64,000 nucleotides of DNA, taken from contig LNDN01000005.1 in assembly GCA_001464065.1 (NCBI GenBank), positions 1-64,000 of the forward strand. The letters are read 5' to 3'. The notes under the pieces are model-generated. The model was not told where the DNA came from, ran no database searches, and saw only the letters and a program-made list of their open reading frames with translations. This document shows, piece after piece, positions 42,641 to 52,723 of this stretch. Position numbers and translations under genes: made by a program. Position 1 is the first letter of the stretch. Each line of letters starts with the position of its first letter. Source of the DNA: Acidobacteria bacterium Ga0077522. Lineage in GTDB: Bacteria; Acidobacteriota; Vicinamibacteria; Vicinamibacterales; Vicinamibacteraceae.

Positions 42641-43747
42641 GTGACCGAATCGCCCCTGCCCGCTCCTGCCCCCCACGAGTTGCCTCGCACGCCGCCGGCC
42701 GAATGGTCGACGCGAGGCGCATGGCGTCTCGTGGCCATCCTGGCGGTCGCGCTGGCGGTCCCGCTGATCTGGCACCCCGTCATGGCCCGGTTGTCGAGCC
42801 GGGCGGTAGAACCCAGCTACCTGCCGGCCCTCGAAGCGTCGCGTGAGCGCATCGCGTTCCGCCCCGACCCCATCAAGGACCTGCAGCGGCTGCGGCCCTC
42901 CTATGTCTTCATCGGCGACTCGATGCTCGGCACCCGCATCGATGCCGGCTATCTCGCCGGCCTGCTGGGGCAGGACGTGGCGATGCTGGCGCGGGCCGGC
43001 ACCGGCTCGGCCTACTGGTACCTCAGCTTCAAGAACTATCTGGTCGCCAGCGGCGAGCGGCCGAAAGTGACGTTCTTCTTCTTCCGCGACCTCAACATGA
43101 CCGACCCGCTGTTCCGGCTCACCGGGCCGTTCCGCTGGTCGCTGGACGAGGTCGCCCAGCCCGAGGAACCGGCGCTCAACGACGTCATCGCCTCGCGCCG
43201 CCAGGGCGCGTGGTTCCGGGTGCACGGAGCCGTCAATCGCGCCTACAACGTCGATCGCGCCAACGCCTGGATGGAACGGCAGTTGTACGACTGGCCGACG
43301 CGCCTGTGGACCGACGACGAGCCGGCGCGCCGCGCCTGGCTCGAGACGATGACGTTCGAGACGATGGGGCTCGAGCGCCTGCGACCGATGACCGACGCCG
43401 ACGTGCAGGCCACGGTGGACGCCGAGGCGGACTTCGCCCGCACCATGCCGCAGTCGGTGCTGCCGCTGATCATCGACCTGGCCAAGCAGCACGGCATGAA
43501 GGTCTGCTTCGTGCGCGTCCAGCGACGCCCCGTCGGCAACACGCCGCCGGCGCAGTCACCGCGCATGCAGGAATACATGCGGGACTTCAAGGCGTACGTC
43601 GAAGCCGAGGGCATGTTCCTGCACGACGACACGGGCGATCCGATGCAGACCCTGGCGATGTACGAGGACGGCGATCACATCGGGCGCGCGCACCGGCAGC
43701 GCTACACGCGGCAGTTCCGCGCCACCCTGCACCCGCTGTTCCGATGA
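42641..43747 (+). CDS. Membrane-anchored SGNH/GDSL-like (AlgJ/AlgX-type) protein
   Basis: N-terminal TM; SYVFIGDSMLGTRID (GDS motif); C-terminal YEDGDHIGRAHRQRY (DxxH-like). Confidence 0.72.
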   Translation: MTESPLPAPAPHELPRTPPAEWSTRGAWRLVAILAVALAVPLIWHPVMARLSSRAVEPSYLPALEASRERIAFRPDPIKDLQRLRPSYVFIGDSMLGTRIDAGYLAGLLGQDVAMLARAGTGSAYWYLSFKNYLVASGERPKVTFFFFRDLNMTDPLFRLTGPFRWSLDEVAQPEEPALNDVIASRRQGAWFRVHGAVNRAYNVDRANAWMERQLYDWPTRLWTDDEPARRAWLETMTFETMGLERLRPMTDADVQATVDAEADFARTMPQSVLPLIIDLAKQHGMKVCFVRVQRRPVGNTPPAQSPRMQEYMRDFKAYVEAEGMFLHDDTGDPMQTLAMYEDGDHIGRAHRQRYTRQFRATLHPLFR

Positions 43748-45210
43748 CCTTCCACTCGCTCGATTTCCTCGTCTTCTTCGTCGTCGTGACGACCGTCTAC
43801 TGGCGGCTGTCGCACGGCGCCCAGAACTGGTTCCTGCTGGTGGCGAGCTACCTGTTCTACGGCTGGGTGACGCCGTGGTTCTGCCTGCTGCTCGGCGGCA
43901 CGACCCTCGTGGACTGGTGGGTGGCGCAGAAGATGGACCCGGCCGCGCCCGCGTCCGGCACGCGGTGGAGCCGACGCACCTGGCTGGTCGTGAGCCTCGT
44001 GTCCAACCTCACGGTGCTCGGCTTCTTCAAGTACTTCAACTTCTTCATCGACAGCGTGCAGGCGGCGATGGCGTCGGCCGGGCTCGAAGCCTCGCTGCCG
44101 GTGCTGCGCATCGTGCTGCCGGTCGGGATCTCGTTCTACACGTTCCAGAGTCTGAGCTACACGATCGACGTCTACCGGGGACGCCTGCGCGCGAGCGGGT
44201 CGCTGCGCGACTTCGCGCTGTTCGTCGCCTTCTTCCCGCAGTTGGTGGCCGGGCCGATCGAGCGCGCGGAGGCCCTGTTGCCGCGCGTGCAGCACCCGCG
44301 CGTGTTCAACCTCGTGGTCGCCCGCGACGCCCTGGTGCTGATGGCCTGGGGCTTCTTCAAGAAGCTGGTCATCGCCGACAACGTCGGCATCATCGCCAAT
44401 CGGGTGTTCGCGATGAAGGACCCCGGCTTCGAGATGCTGTGGGCCGGCGTCTTCGCCTTCGGGCTGCAGATCTTCGCCGACTTCTCGGCCTACACCGACA
44501 TCGCCCGCGGGTGCGCCCGGTGGCTCGGGTTCGACCTGATGAAGAACTTCGAACACCCGTACCTGGCGCTCTCGCCGTCCGACTTCTGGCGGCGCTGGCA
44601 CATCTCGCTGTCGTCGTGGTTTCGCGATTACCTCTACATCCCGCTGGGCGGGTCGCGCCGGGGTCTGCCGCGCACCCTGGTCAACATCCTGATCACGTTC
44701 GTGATCTCGGGCCTGTGGCACGGCGCGGCCTGGAACTTCGCCCTGTGGGGCGCCTACCACGGCCTGCTGCTCGTGGGGGAACGCACGTGGGGCGCGCTGC
44801 GCGGGGTCGGACGCCATCCGGGGCGGCAGCGCGTGCCCGCCTGGCGCGTCGTGCCGCAGTGGGCCCTGATGTACGTGCTGGTGCACATCGGCTGGCTGCT
44901 GTTCCGCGAGGCCGACGCGGCCATGCTCTGGCGCGACCTCACCCTGGTCCCGGGCACCGCGCCGCTGGCTGAGCGGCAGGCTGGCCTCTATCTGTTCCTC
45001 GTGGCCTTCACGCTGTCACTGCCGCTGTGGGCGCACAGTCTGTGGACGGTCTGGCAGGGCCGGTCCTACTCGGATCGTCCGGTGGTCCGCGAGGCCGAGG
45101 TGCCGACGCGGACGATCGTCTGGCAGGCGCTGGCCGTGGGCGTGATGTTCGCCACCATCCTCGTGCTGCGCAGCCGGACGTCCCTCGACTTCATCTATTT
45201 CGCCTTCTAG
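43744..45210 (+). CDS. MBOAT family O-acyltransferase (AlgI-like)
   Basis: MTFHSLDFLVFFVVVTTVYW; ISFYTFQSLSYTIDVYRG; YTDIARGCARWLGFDLMKNFEHPYLALSPSDFWRRWHISLSSWFRDYLYIPLGGSRRG; LWHGAAWNFALWGAYHG. Confidence 0.95.
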   Translation: MTFHSLDFLVFFVVVTTVYWRLSHGAQNWFLLVASYLFYGWVTPWFCLLLGGTTLVDWWVAQKMDPAAPASGTRWSRRTWLVVSLVSNLTVLGFFKYFNFFIDSVQAAMASAGLEASLPVLRIVLPVGISFYTFQSLSYTIDVYRGRLRASGSLRDFALFVAFFPQLVAGPIERAEALLPRVQHPRVFNLVVARDALVLMAWGFFKKLVIADNVGIIANRVFAMKDPGFEMLWAGVFAFGLQIFADFSAYTDIARGCARWLGFDLMKNFEHPYLALSPSDFWRRWHISLSSWFRDYLYIPLGGSRRGLPRTLVNILITFVISGLWHGAAWNFALWGAYHGLLLVGERTWGALRGVGRHPGRQRVPAWRVVPQWALMYVLVHIGWLLFREADAAMLWRDLTLVPGTAPLAERQAGLYLFLVAFTLSLPLWAHSLWTVWQGRSYSDRPVVREAEVPTRTIVWQALAVGVMFATILVLRSRTSLDFIYFAF

Positions 45211-45229
45211 GCGGTCCCGGCGGTCGCCT

Positions 45230-45490
45230 GTGCACGGCACGTTCCGTCCTCTCGTCCTCGACGCCCTCGCCGGACACGGCCTGCGCCCGACGCCCGACAC
45301 GCCGGTGGACCTCCTGCGCGCGCAGGTCAACGACCTCTACCGGTACGAGATCCGCCAGCTGCGAAGCCGCCTGATCGCCGGCGACATCGCCAAAGCCTCC
45401 TACGCCGGCGCCGTGCGCACCCTGCGGCTGCGCTACCTGTTGCTGTCACTGCCGAAGGACCAGTGGCGTTCTCCTGCGCCGCCCTGCTGA
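45230..45490 (+). CDS. Hypothetical small protein
   Basis: 86 aa, GTG start; MHGTFRPLVLDALAGHGLRPTPDTPVDLLRAQVNDLYRYEIRQLRSRLIAGDIAK; short basic/helical. Confidence 0.6.
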   Translation: MHGTFRPLVLDALAGHGLRPTPDTPVDLLRAQVNDLYRYEIRQLRSRLIAGDIAKASYAGAVRTLRLRYLLLSLPKDQWRSPAPPC

Positions 45491-45515
45491 TGCTGCGATA
45501 GAATCTGAATTCCGT

Positions 45516-48311
45516 ATGGGTGGATGGAACGAGTTTCAGGGTCTCAATGCCGGGTACGTGCTCGAACTCTATGACCGGTACCGGCAGGATCCCGCCGCCG
45601 TGGACGCGCAGACGCGCGCCTACTTCGAGCAGTGGACGCCGCCCGACGATCCGTCGGCGCCGGTGTCCGGTGCCGGTGCCGGCGTCGATCTCCGCGCCGT
45701 CGTCGGTGCGGCGACGCTCGCCGAGTCGATTCGCCGGTACGGGCATCTCGGCGCGCAGATCGACCCGCTGGGCTCGCGCCCGACGGGCGATCCGTCGCTC
45801 GCCCCCGAGGGGCACGGCATCACGGACGAGCAACTGCGCGGCCTGCCGGCCAGCGTGGTGAGCGGGCCGCTCGCGGAGGGGCAACCCAACGCCGCCGCGG
45901 CCATCACGGCGCTGCGGCAGGCGTACTGCACGCGCACCGGCTACGACTTCGCCCAGGTGTTCGTCCCCGAGGAGCGCGAGTGGCTCCGCCTGGCCGTCGA
46001 AAGTGCCCGCTTCCGGCCCCCCATCGCCCCCATCGACGCCGACGCCCTGCTCGACCGCATCACCGAGGTCGAGACCTTCGAGCGGTTTCTCCATCGCACC
46101 TTTCCGGGCAAGACGCGGTTCTCGGTCGAGGGCCTGGACATGCTGGTGCCCATCCTCGACACGGTCATCAATGGCGCCAACGAATCCGGCCTGCGCCATG
46201 TGCTGATCGGCATGGCGCATCGCGGGCGGCTCAACGTGCTGGCGCACGTGCTCGGCAAGCCGTACGCGCAGATCCTCGCGGAGTTCAAGGACCCCGTGAT
46301 GGCGCGCACGGGCTACCGCATCGACCTCGGCTGGACCGGCGACGTCAAGTACCACGCCGGCGCCCTGCGGCAGTTCGATGCCGATACGCAGGTCTCGATG
46401 GCCCCGAATCCGAGCCACCTCGAGTTCGTCAATCCGGTGATCGAAGGCATGGCGCGCGCGGCGGGCACGGAGGCGGGCCGGCCCGGCGGGCCCGTGTTCG
46501 ACGCCGACCGCACGCTCCCGGTCCTGATCCACGGCGACGCGGCGTTCCCCGGGCAGGGGATCGTCGCCGAGACGCTCAACCTGTCGCGCCTCGATGGCTA
46601 CACGACGGGCGGCACGATTCACATCATCGCCAACAACCAGCTCGGGTTCACGGCCGTGCCGGCCGAGTCCTACTCCACCTCGTACGCCAGTGGGCTGGCG
46701 CGCGGCTTCAAGATCCCGATCGTCCACGTCAACGCGGATGACCCGATCGCGTGCATCGAGGCGGCGCGCATGGCCTGGGCCTATCGGGCCCGGTTTCAGC
46801 GCGATTTCCTCATCGATCTGGTCGGCTACCGCCGCTACGGGCACAACGAGGGCGACGAACCGGCGTTCACGCAGCCGCTGATGTACCAGAAGATCGCGAA
46901 CCATCCAACGGTGCGCGAGCAGTGGGCGGCCCACGTCGAACAGACGACCGGGCGCACCGGCATCGCGCAGCCGCTCGTCGACCAGCGGATGAAGGCGCTC
47001 GAGCAGGTCTACGAGCAGCTCAAGCCCGAAGAGGCGATCGTCAATCCGATCCCGGAGCCGCCGCCGGCCGGGGCGGCCCGGCAGGTGCGCACGTCGGTGC
47101 CCCTGGCCGATCTGCAGGCGATGAACGAGGCGCTGCTGACGCGGCCGGAGGGCTTCACCGGCCATCGCAAGCTGGATCGCGGCCGCGAGCGGCGCAAGAG
47201 CGTCTTCGAGCAGCCCGACGAGCGGTCGATCGACTGGGCGACCGCCGAGGAACTCGCCTACGCCAGCATCCTGGCCGACGGCATTCCGATCCGCCTGACC
47301 GGCGAGGACGTGCAGCGCGGGACCTTCAGTCACCGCCATGCGGCCTTCCGCGACGTGGAGACGGGCGCCATCGACATCCCGCTGCAGCGTCTGCCGCAGG
47401 CGAGGGCGAGCTTCGAGATCCACAACAGCCCGCTGAGCGAGAACGCCACCATCGGGTTCGAGTACGGCTACAACGTGCAGGCCCCGGACCGGATGGTCAT
47501 CTGGGAAGGCCAGTACGGCGACTTCATCAACGGGGCGCAGGTCGTGCTCGACCAGTTCGTCACGTCGGCGCGCGCCAAGTGGGGCCAGACGCCCTCGCTC
47601 GTGCTGCTGCTGCCGCACGGCTACGAGGGGCAGGGCCCCGAGCACTCCAGTGCGCGTCCCGAACGCTTCCTCGGGGCCGCGGCCGACATCAACCTGCGCA
47701 TGGCCAACTGCACGACGGCCGCGCAGTACTTCCACCTCCTGCGCCGACAGGCGCTGCTGCTGACCACCGATCCGCTGCCGCTGATCGTGCTGACGCCGAA
47801 AAGCCTGCTGCGGCACCCGCTGGTCGCGTCGACGCCCGCCGAACTGGCCGAGGGCGCCTGGCGCCCGGTGATCGATGACGACGAAGCCAGGACCCGGGCG
47901 CGCGACGTGCGACGCGTGGTGTTCTGCAGCGGCAAGGTCTACGTCGACCTCGTGTCGGCCGAGCAGCGGCAATCGGATCGCCAGACGGCGATCTGCCGCA
48001 TCGAGCAGCTCTACCCCTTCCCGGCCGACGAGGTCGAGGCCGTGATTGCGGGGTACCCCAACGCCGACGACATCGTGTGGCTGCAGGAGGAGCCCCTGAA
48101 CATGGGGGCGTGGGACTTCTTCCGGCCCTGCTTCGAGGAACTGCTCGATGGGCGTCTGCCGGTGCGGTATCTCGGTCGTCCGCGGAGCGCGAGCCCGTCC
48201 GAGGGGTCCCTCGGCTGGCACATGATCAACCAGAAGATGCTGGTGGCCGAGGCGTACGCCCCCACCGCTCCCGCGCCGCGCGCTGCGCGCCGGGTCAAGG
48301 CAAAGGCATAG
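45516..48311 (+). CDS. sucA: 2-oxoglutarate dehydrogenase E1 component
   Basis: [80 protein letters not shown]-like [11 protein letters not shown]. Confidence 0.96.
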   Translation: MGGWNEFQGLNAGYVLELYDRYRQDPAAVDAQTRAYFEQWTPPDDPSAPVSGAGAGVDLRAVVGAATLAESIRRYGHLGAQIDPLGSRPTGDPSLAPEGHGITDEQLRGLPASVVSGPLAEGQPNAAAAITALRQAYCTRTGYDFAQVFVPEEREWLRLAVESARFRPPIAPIDADALLDRITEVETFERFLHRTFPGKTRFSVEGLDMLVPILDTVINGANESGLRHVLIGMAHRGRLNVLAHVLGKPYAQILAEFKDPVMARTGYRIDLGWTGDVKYHAGALRQFDADTQVSMAPNPSHLEFVNPVIEGMARAAGTEAGRPGGPVFDADRTLPVLIHGDAAFPGQGIVAETLNLSRLDGYTTGGTIHIIANNQLGFTAVPAESYSTSYASGLARGFKIPIVHVNADDPIACIEAARMAWAYRARFQRDFLIDLVGYRRYGHNEGDEPAFTQPLMYQKIANHPTVREQWAAHVEQTTGRTGIAQPLVDQRMKALEQVYEQLKPEEAIVNPIPEPPPAGAARQVRTSVPLADLQAMNEALLTRPEGFTGHRKLDRGRERRKSVFEQPDERSIDWATAEELAYASILADGIPIRLTGEDVQRGTFSHRHAAFRDVETGAIDIPLQRLPQARASFEIHNSPLSENATIGFEYGYNVQAPDRMVIWEGQYGDFINGAQVVLDQFVTSARAKWGQTPSLVLLLPHGYEGQGPEHSSARPERFLGAAADINLRMANCTTAAQYFHLLRRQALLLTTDPLPLIVLTPKSLLRHPLVASTPAELAEGAWRPVIDDDEARTRARDVRRVVFCSGKVYVDLVSAEQRQSDRQTAICRIEQLYPFPADEVEAVIAGYPNADDIVWLQEEPLNMGAWDFFRPCFEELLDGRLPVRYLGRPRSASPSEGSLGWHMINQKMLVAEAYAPTAPAPRAARRVKAKA

Positions 48312-48318
48312 AGCACAC

Positions 48319-49605
48319 ATGGCCGCACAGGTGGTGGTCCCCCAGCTCGGCGAATCGGTGGTCGAAGCGCGTGTCGCGCGCTGGCTCAAGAAGGAAGGCG
48401 ACGCGATTGCCGTCGGTGATCCGCTCGTCGAACTCGAAACCGAGAAGATCGATCTGGAAGTGAACGCCGATCAGGCCGGCGTGCTGGGCAAGATCCTGCG
48501 TCAGGAGGGCGAAGACGTGAAGGTCGGCGAGCCCCTGGCCTCGATCGAGGCCGGCAGCGGCGCACCGGCCGAGGCCGCGGCCCCGACGGGCGCGGCGCCA
48601 CCGCCGGACGCCCCCGCGTCAGCCACGCCCGCGCCGCCGGAGGCGATCACGCCGGCCGTCGCCGCGGCGCCCGCCGGCACGGCCGCCGATGCGCCCCGCA
48701 GTACGCCGGCGGCGCGCAAGGCTGCCGAAGTGCATCAGGTGGACATGGCGCAGGTCCAGGGCAGCGGTGACGCCGGTCGGGTGATGCGCCGCGACGTCCA
48801 GGCCGCCGCCGGCCAGACGGCTGCCCCGGCAGCGGCCCCGCCCGCGGCGCCGGCCCCGAAGGCCGCCCCCACGCCCGCGGCCCGCCCCGCGGTCGCGCCA
48901 GGCAGTCGGACGGAAGAGCGCGTGCGGATGTCCAAGCGGCGTCTGACGATTGCCCGCAACCTCGTCGAGGCTCAGCGCACGGCCGCCATGCTGACCACCT
49001 TCAACGAGGTGGACATGACCGAGCTGATGGGCCTGCGCGAGCGACGCAAGGAGCAGTTCGCCAAGCGCCACGGCGTCGGCATCGGCATCGCCTCGTTCTT
49101 CGTCAAGGCCGCCGTCGCCGCCCTGAAGTCCTTCCCCCGTCTCAACGCCGAGATCCAGGGCGAAGAGATGGTGCTGAAGCACTACTACGACGTCGGCATC
49201 GCCGTCGGCGCCGATCAGGGGCTCGTCGTTCCGGTCATCCGGTCGGCCGAGCAGCTGTCGTTTGCCGGCATCGAGCTGGCGATCCGCGATTTCGCCGCGC
49301 GCGCGAAGAACAACACCCTGACGCTCGAGGACCTCAAGGGCGGGTCCTTCACGATCACCAACGGCGGCGTCTTCGGATCGCTCCTGAGCACGCCGATCCT
49401 GAATCCGCCGCAGGTCGGCATCCTCGGCTTGCACAAGATCGAGGACCGTCCGGTGGCCATCAAGGGGCAGGTGGTGATCCGGCCGATGATGTATCTCGCG
49501 CTGTCCTACGACCACCGCATCGTGGATGGCCTCGAAGCCGTGCAGTTCCTGGTCAAGGTCAAGGAGTTCATCGAGGATCCGGGCCACCTGCTGCTCGAAT
49601 CCTGA
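48319..49605 (+). CDS. sucB: Dihydrolipoamide succinyltransferase (E2)
   Basis: Lipoyl domain [43 protein letters not shown]; Ala/Pro linkers; [33 protein letters not shown]. Confidence 0.96.
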   Translation: MAAQVVVPQLGESVVEARVARWLKKEGDAIAVGDPLVELETEKIDLEVNADQAGVLGKILRQEGEDVKVGEPLASIEAGSGAPAEAAAPTGAAPPPDAPASATPAPPEAITPAVAAAPAGTAADAPRSTPAARKAAEVHQVDMAQVQGSGDAGRVMRRDVQAAAGQTAAPAAAPPAAPAPKAAPTPAARPAVAPGSRTEERVRMSKRRLTIARNLVEAQRTAAMLTTFNEVDMTELMGLRERRKEQFAKRHGVGIGIASFFVKAAVAALKSFPRLNAEIQGEEMVLKHYYDVGIAVGADQGLVVPVIRSAEQLSFAGIELAIRDFAARAKNNTLTLEDLKGGSFTITNGGVFGSLLSTPILNPPQVGILGLHKIEDRPVAIKGQVVIRPMMYLALSYDHRIVDGLEAVQFLVKVKEFIEDPGHLLLES

Positions 49606-49649
49606 TCCGTGTTCGGCCGAGACAACCAACCCTCGAGGGAGGGCGTCGA

Positions 49650-50117
49650 ATGAACATGCCGCCGACCCGACCGTTCATCGCCACGGTCCTGCTGCTGGGG
49701 ATCGCACTCGGTTCCTCCCCCGTGCTGGCCCAGCAGCCGGCGGCGCGTCAGCGCGCCGAGCTCGACCGGATCCGGCAGCGGCTGGCGGCGCCGGAGTCGA
49801 TCTTCGTCGGGCCCGTGCGCGCCGACTACACGGTGCGCGTCGAGGACTCGAGCGACGACCTCGACTACCACTTCGGCTATCTGTACGACCAGACGACGGT
49901 GACGCCGGGCTATGTCCGGCCGTGGTATCCGATCTACCACTACCAGATGCAGTCGCTCATGATCCCGACCGAGCATCGGGCCCAGCTCTACCCCGCTGGC
50001 GTGCCCGTCAACGGCGCCACGCTCGACAGCATCAAGAACGCCTTCCGCAAGCGCAAGGAGCGCGAGGCCAAGAAGCAGGTCGAGGCCGAGGTGCAGGCGA
50101 TCAGGAAGACCCCGTAA
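49650..50117 (+). CDS. Hypothetical secreted protein
   Basis: Signal peptide MNMPPTRPFIATVLLLGIALGSSPVLAQ; SD GGGAGGG; Tyr-rich middle, Lys/Glu-rich tail. Confidence 0.75.
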   Translation: MNMPPTRPFIATVLLLGIALGSSPVLAQQPAARQRAELDRIRQRLAAPESIFVGPVRADYTVRVEDSSDDLDYHFGYLYDQTTVTPGYVRPWYPIYHYQMQSLMIPTEHRAQLYPAGVPVNGATLDSIKNAFRKRKEREAKKQVEAEVQAIRKTP

Positions 50118-51000
50118 CCGGAAACAGGAACTCCAGCAGGGGCCCGACGCGCTCGGCCCATGCCGTCTCGGAATGGGGCGCGTCGTGGACTTCGAGGTAG
50201 TGCAGGTCGGCCCCGGGTTCCCAGCCCTTCTCCTGCAGCACTCCCCGCAACGCACGGGCATTCCTGACCGTGTCGCGCCCTTCGCCCGTCCCCACATCGA
50301 GCCAGATCCGCCAGGGCAACCGGGCCGGCAGGCCTTCGACGCGCGTCAGCACGGCGCGGCGGTCCCACCAGATCGACGGCGAGAGCACGGCCAGCGCCCC
50401 GAACACCCCCGGATGCTCGAGCCCGATGTGCAAGGTCACGAGGCCGCCGAGCGACGAGCCACCGACCGCCGTACTCGCCGCCTCGGGCTGCGTGCGGAAG
50501 GTGCGATCGATGTACGGCTTGAGTTCGTCGACGAGGAAGCGCGCGTAGTGGTTCGCGTGCCCGCCCGCGTGCCGGTGCGCGTCCCTGGTCGGCGCGAACT
50601 CGTCGGCCCGCAAGGCCCCGGCGTGGTTGATCGCCACGATGACGAGCGGCATCACCCGTCCGGCGTGCACCAGGCGTTCGGCCGTCTCGTCGACGCCCCA
50701 CTCCGCGCCGGCAAACGACGTACTGGTGTCGAAGACGTTCTGGCCGTCGTGCAGGTACAACACCGGAAACCGCCGCGTCTGATCGTGGTCGTATCCGGGC
50801 GGCAGGTAGACGAGCACGTCGCGGCTGTTGCCGAGCGCGTCGGAGTGGAAGCCCTCCAGCAGCCGGATGTCGCCGGTGAGGCTCCGCCCATCACGCGGCG
50901 CATGGACGCACTGGATGGGGCCAGGAGGCACGGCTAGGCGCGCCACCGGAACGGATCGAGCCGGAGGATCATCGCGTCCAGTGTAACCGCGCACGCGCAT
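50101..51000 (-). CDS. Esterase, alpha/beta hydrolase (esterase D / enterochelin esterase-like)
   Basis: DVLVYLPPGYDHDQTRRFPVLYLHDGQNVFD; TAVGGSSLGGLVTLHIGLEHPGVFGALAVLSPSIWW. Confidence 0.9.
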   Translation of the reverse strand: MRVRGYTGRDDPPARSVPVARLAVPPGPIQCVHAPRDGRSLTGDIRLLEGFHSDALGNSRDVLVYLPPGYDHDQTRRFPVLYLHDGQNVFDTSTSFAGAEWGVDETAERLVHAGRVMPLVIVAINHAGALRADEFAPTRDAHRHAGGHANHYARFLVDELKPYIDRTFRTQPEAASTAVGGSSLGGLVTLHIGLEHPGVFGALAVLSPSIWWDRRAVLTRVEGLPARLPWRIWLDVGTGEGRDTVRNARALRGVLQEKGWEPGADLHYLEVHDAPHSETAWAERVGPLLEFLFPVTGSS

Positions 51001-51029
51001 CGGCGTGCGCTTCAGGTAGCCTGTAGGAC

Positions 51030-51506
51030 ATGCCACTCCTCGACCCGGGCACCAAGGCCCCCACGTTCGCCCTGCCGGACCAGCACGGCACGATCCACAC
51101 GCTCGCGCAGTACGCAGGCCGTCCCGTCGTGCTCTTCTTCTACCCGAAGGACGACACGTCGGGTTGCACGACGGAAGCCTGCGGGTTCCAGGCGGCGCTG
51201 CCGGACTTCTCGCAGGTCGATGCGGCGGTGTTCGGGATCAGCATCCTCGACACGAAGAGCAAGGCGAAGTTCGCCACCAAGCATGGCCTCACCTTCCCGC
51301 TGCTGGCCGACGCCGATCACGCCGTGTGCGAGCAGTACGGCGTGTGGCAGGAGAAGAGCATGTACGGCCGCAAGTACATGGGCATCGCCCGTGTCAGCTA
51401 CCTGATCGCCGCCGATGGCACCGTGGCGCGCCGCTGGGACAGCGTCAAGGTCGACGCGCACGCGGCGGAGGTCCTCGCGGCCGTCACTGCGCTGAGGGGC
51501 AAGTGA
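51030..51506 (+). CDS. bcp: Thioredoxin-dependent peroxiredoxin BCP
   Basis: GTKAPTFALPDQHGTIHTLAQYAGRPVVLFFYPKDDTSGCTTEACGFQ; KYMGIARVSYLIAADGTV. Confidence 0.93.
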   Translation: MPLLDPGTKAPTFALPDQHGTIHTLAQYAGRPVVLFFYPKDDTSGCTTEACGFQAALPDFSQVDAAVFGISILDTKSKAKFATKHGLTFPLLADADHAVCEQYGVWQEKSMYGRKYMGIARVSYLIAADGTVARRWDSVKVDAHAAEVLAAVTALRGK

Positions 51507-52723
51507 TCCGTCGCGCACACGTCATCGGCCTGGCCTGCTGCCTCGCCCTTGCGCTGCCCGTGGGCGTCGGCGCGCAGGGCCGCGAGCCGCTCAACCTCGA
51601 ACTGGGCGACCCCGCCCGCAAGGCCCGCACGCTGGCGCTGGGCGTCGATCAGATCCACGACACCCACAAGGGCGTCGACCTCTCGACCGACGAGGTCGCG
51701 GCAGCGCTGGCAGACGCCGCGATCGTGCTGGTCGGCGAGGCCCACACCTCCGTCGAATCGCATCGCGTCCAGGCGCAGGTGATTGCCGCCCTGCAGCGAG
51801 CCGGCCGCAAGGTCACGATCGGCCTCGAGATGTTTCCGTACGATGCGCCGACGGCGCCGTTCGACCGCTGGCTGCGCGGCAGCCTCGATGAAGCGGCGCT
51901 GCTCCGCGAGTCGGGCTGGTACGACTACTGGGGCTACCCGTGGGGCTACTACCGGGACATCTTCCTGCTCGCCAAGCAGTACCGCCTGCCCATCCGCGGG
52001 GTGAATGCGCCCCGCGCGGTGGTCGCCATGGTGGGGCGCCGCGGCCTCGCCGGCATCGGGGGCATGGAGCGGGGGCAGCTCGCGCCCACCATCGACACCA
52101 CCAACGAGGAACACAAGCGGTTGTTCGTCGCCTACGTCGGCGGCGACTCGGCCGGGCACGGGGCCGGGATGCCGCCAGAGGTCCTGCAGCGAATGGTGGA
52201 GGCCCAGAGCACGTGGGACGCGACCATGGCCTACCACGCCGTCGAGTTGTCGAAGGAATCGCCCGATCCCAGGGCCGTGGTGGTGGTGCTGGTGGGGAGC
52301 GGGCACGTTGCCTACAACCTCGGCATCGCGCGTCAGGCCCGGGCATACACGGACAAGCGCGTGGCGACGGTGATGCCGATTGCCACCCAGCCCGGCACAC
52401 CGGAGCCGGTCCGCGCCTCCGTCGGCGACATCGTCTGGGGCGTGCCGACCGAAACCTATCCGCGCTTCCCGACGCTCGGCCTGTCCTTCCGCAGCAGCGG
52501 CGAGCAGCCGACGACCGTGCTCATGGTCTCGCCGGGATCGCCCGCCGAGGCGATGGGGTTCAAGGCCGGCGACATCGTGCTGACACTCGACGGCCAGCCG
52601 ATCAGGAAGGACGTCGAGGTGCGCGCCCTGCTCGACCGCAAGCAGTGGGGCGACGCGCTGACCGGGACGGTCACGCGCGGCGCCGAGACCCTGACGCTCA
52701 CCGGCCGCCTGCGACGGCGGTAG
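51503..52723 (+). CDS. ChaN-family (heme-binding uptake, Tiki-like) lipid/secretory protein with C-terminal PDZ domain
   Basis: VLVGEAHTSVESHRVQAQVIAALQRAGRKVTIGLEMFPYDA; VVLVGSGHVAYNLGIARQA; PDZ VLMVSPGSPAEAMGFKAGDIVLTLDGQPI. GTGA overlap with bcp. Confidence 0.85.
   Translation: MIRRAHVIGLACCLALALPVGVGAQGREPLNLELGDPARKARTLALGVDQIHDTHKGVDLSTDEVAAALADAAIVLVGEAHTSVESHRVQAQVIAALQRAGRKVTIGLEMFPYDAPTAPFDRWLRGSLDEAALLRESGWYDYWGYPWGYYRDIFLLAKQYRLPIRGVNAPRAVVAMVGRRGLAGIGGMERGQLAPTIDTTNEEHKRLFVAYVGGDSAGHGAGMPPEVLQRMVEAQSTWDATMAYHAVELSKESPDPRAVVVVLVGSGHVAYNLGIARQARAYTDKRVATVMPIATQPGTPEPVRASVGDIVWGVPTETYPRFPTLGLSFRSSGEQPTTVLMVSPGSPAEAMGFKAGDIVLTLDGQPIRKDVEVRALLDRKQWGDALTGTVTRGAETLTLTGRLRRR

Noticed and set aside
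45327-48389. 1020-aa antisense ORF opposite sucA
   Set aside because: Shadow ORF of the well-supported sucA; low-complexity Arg/Asp/Val content.
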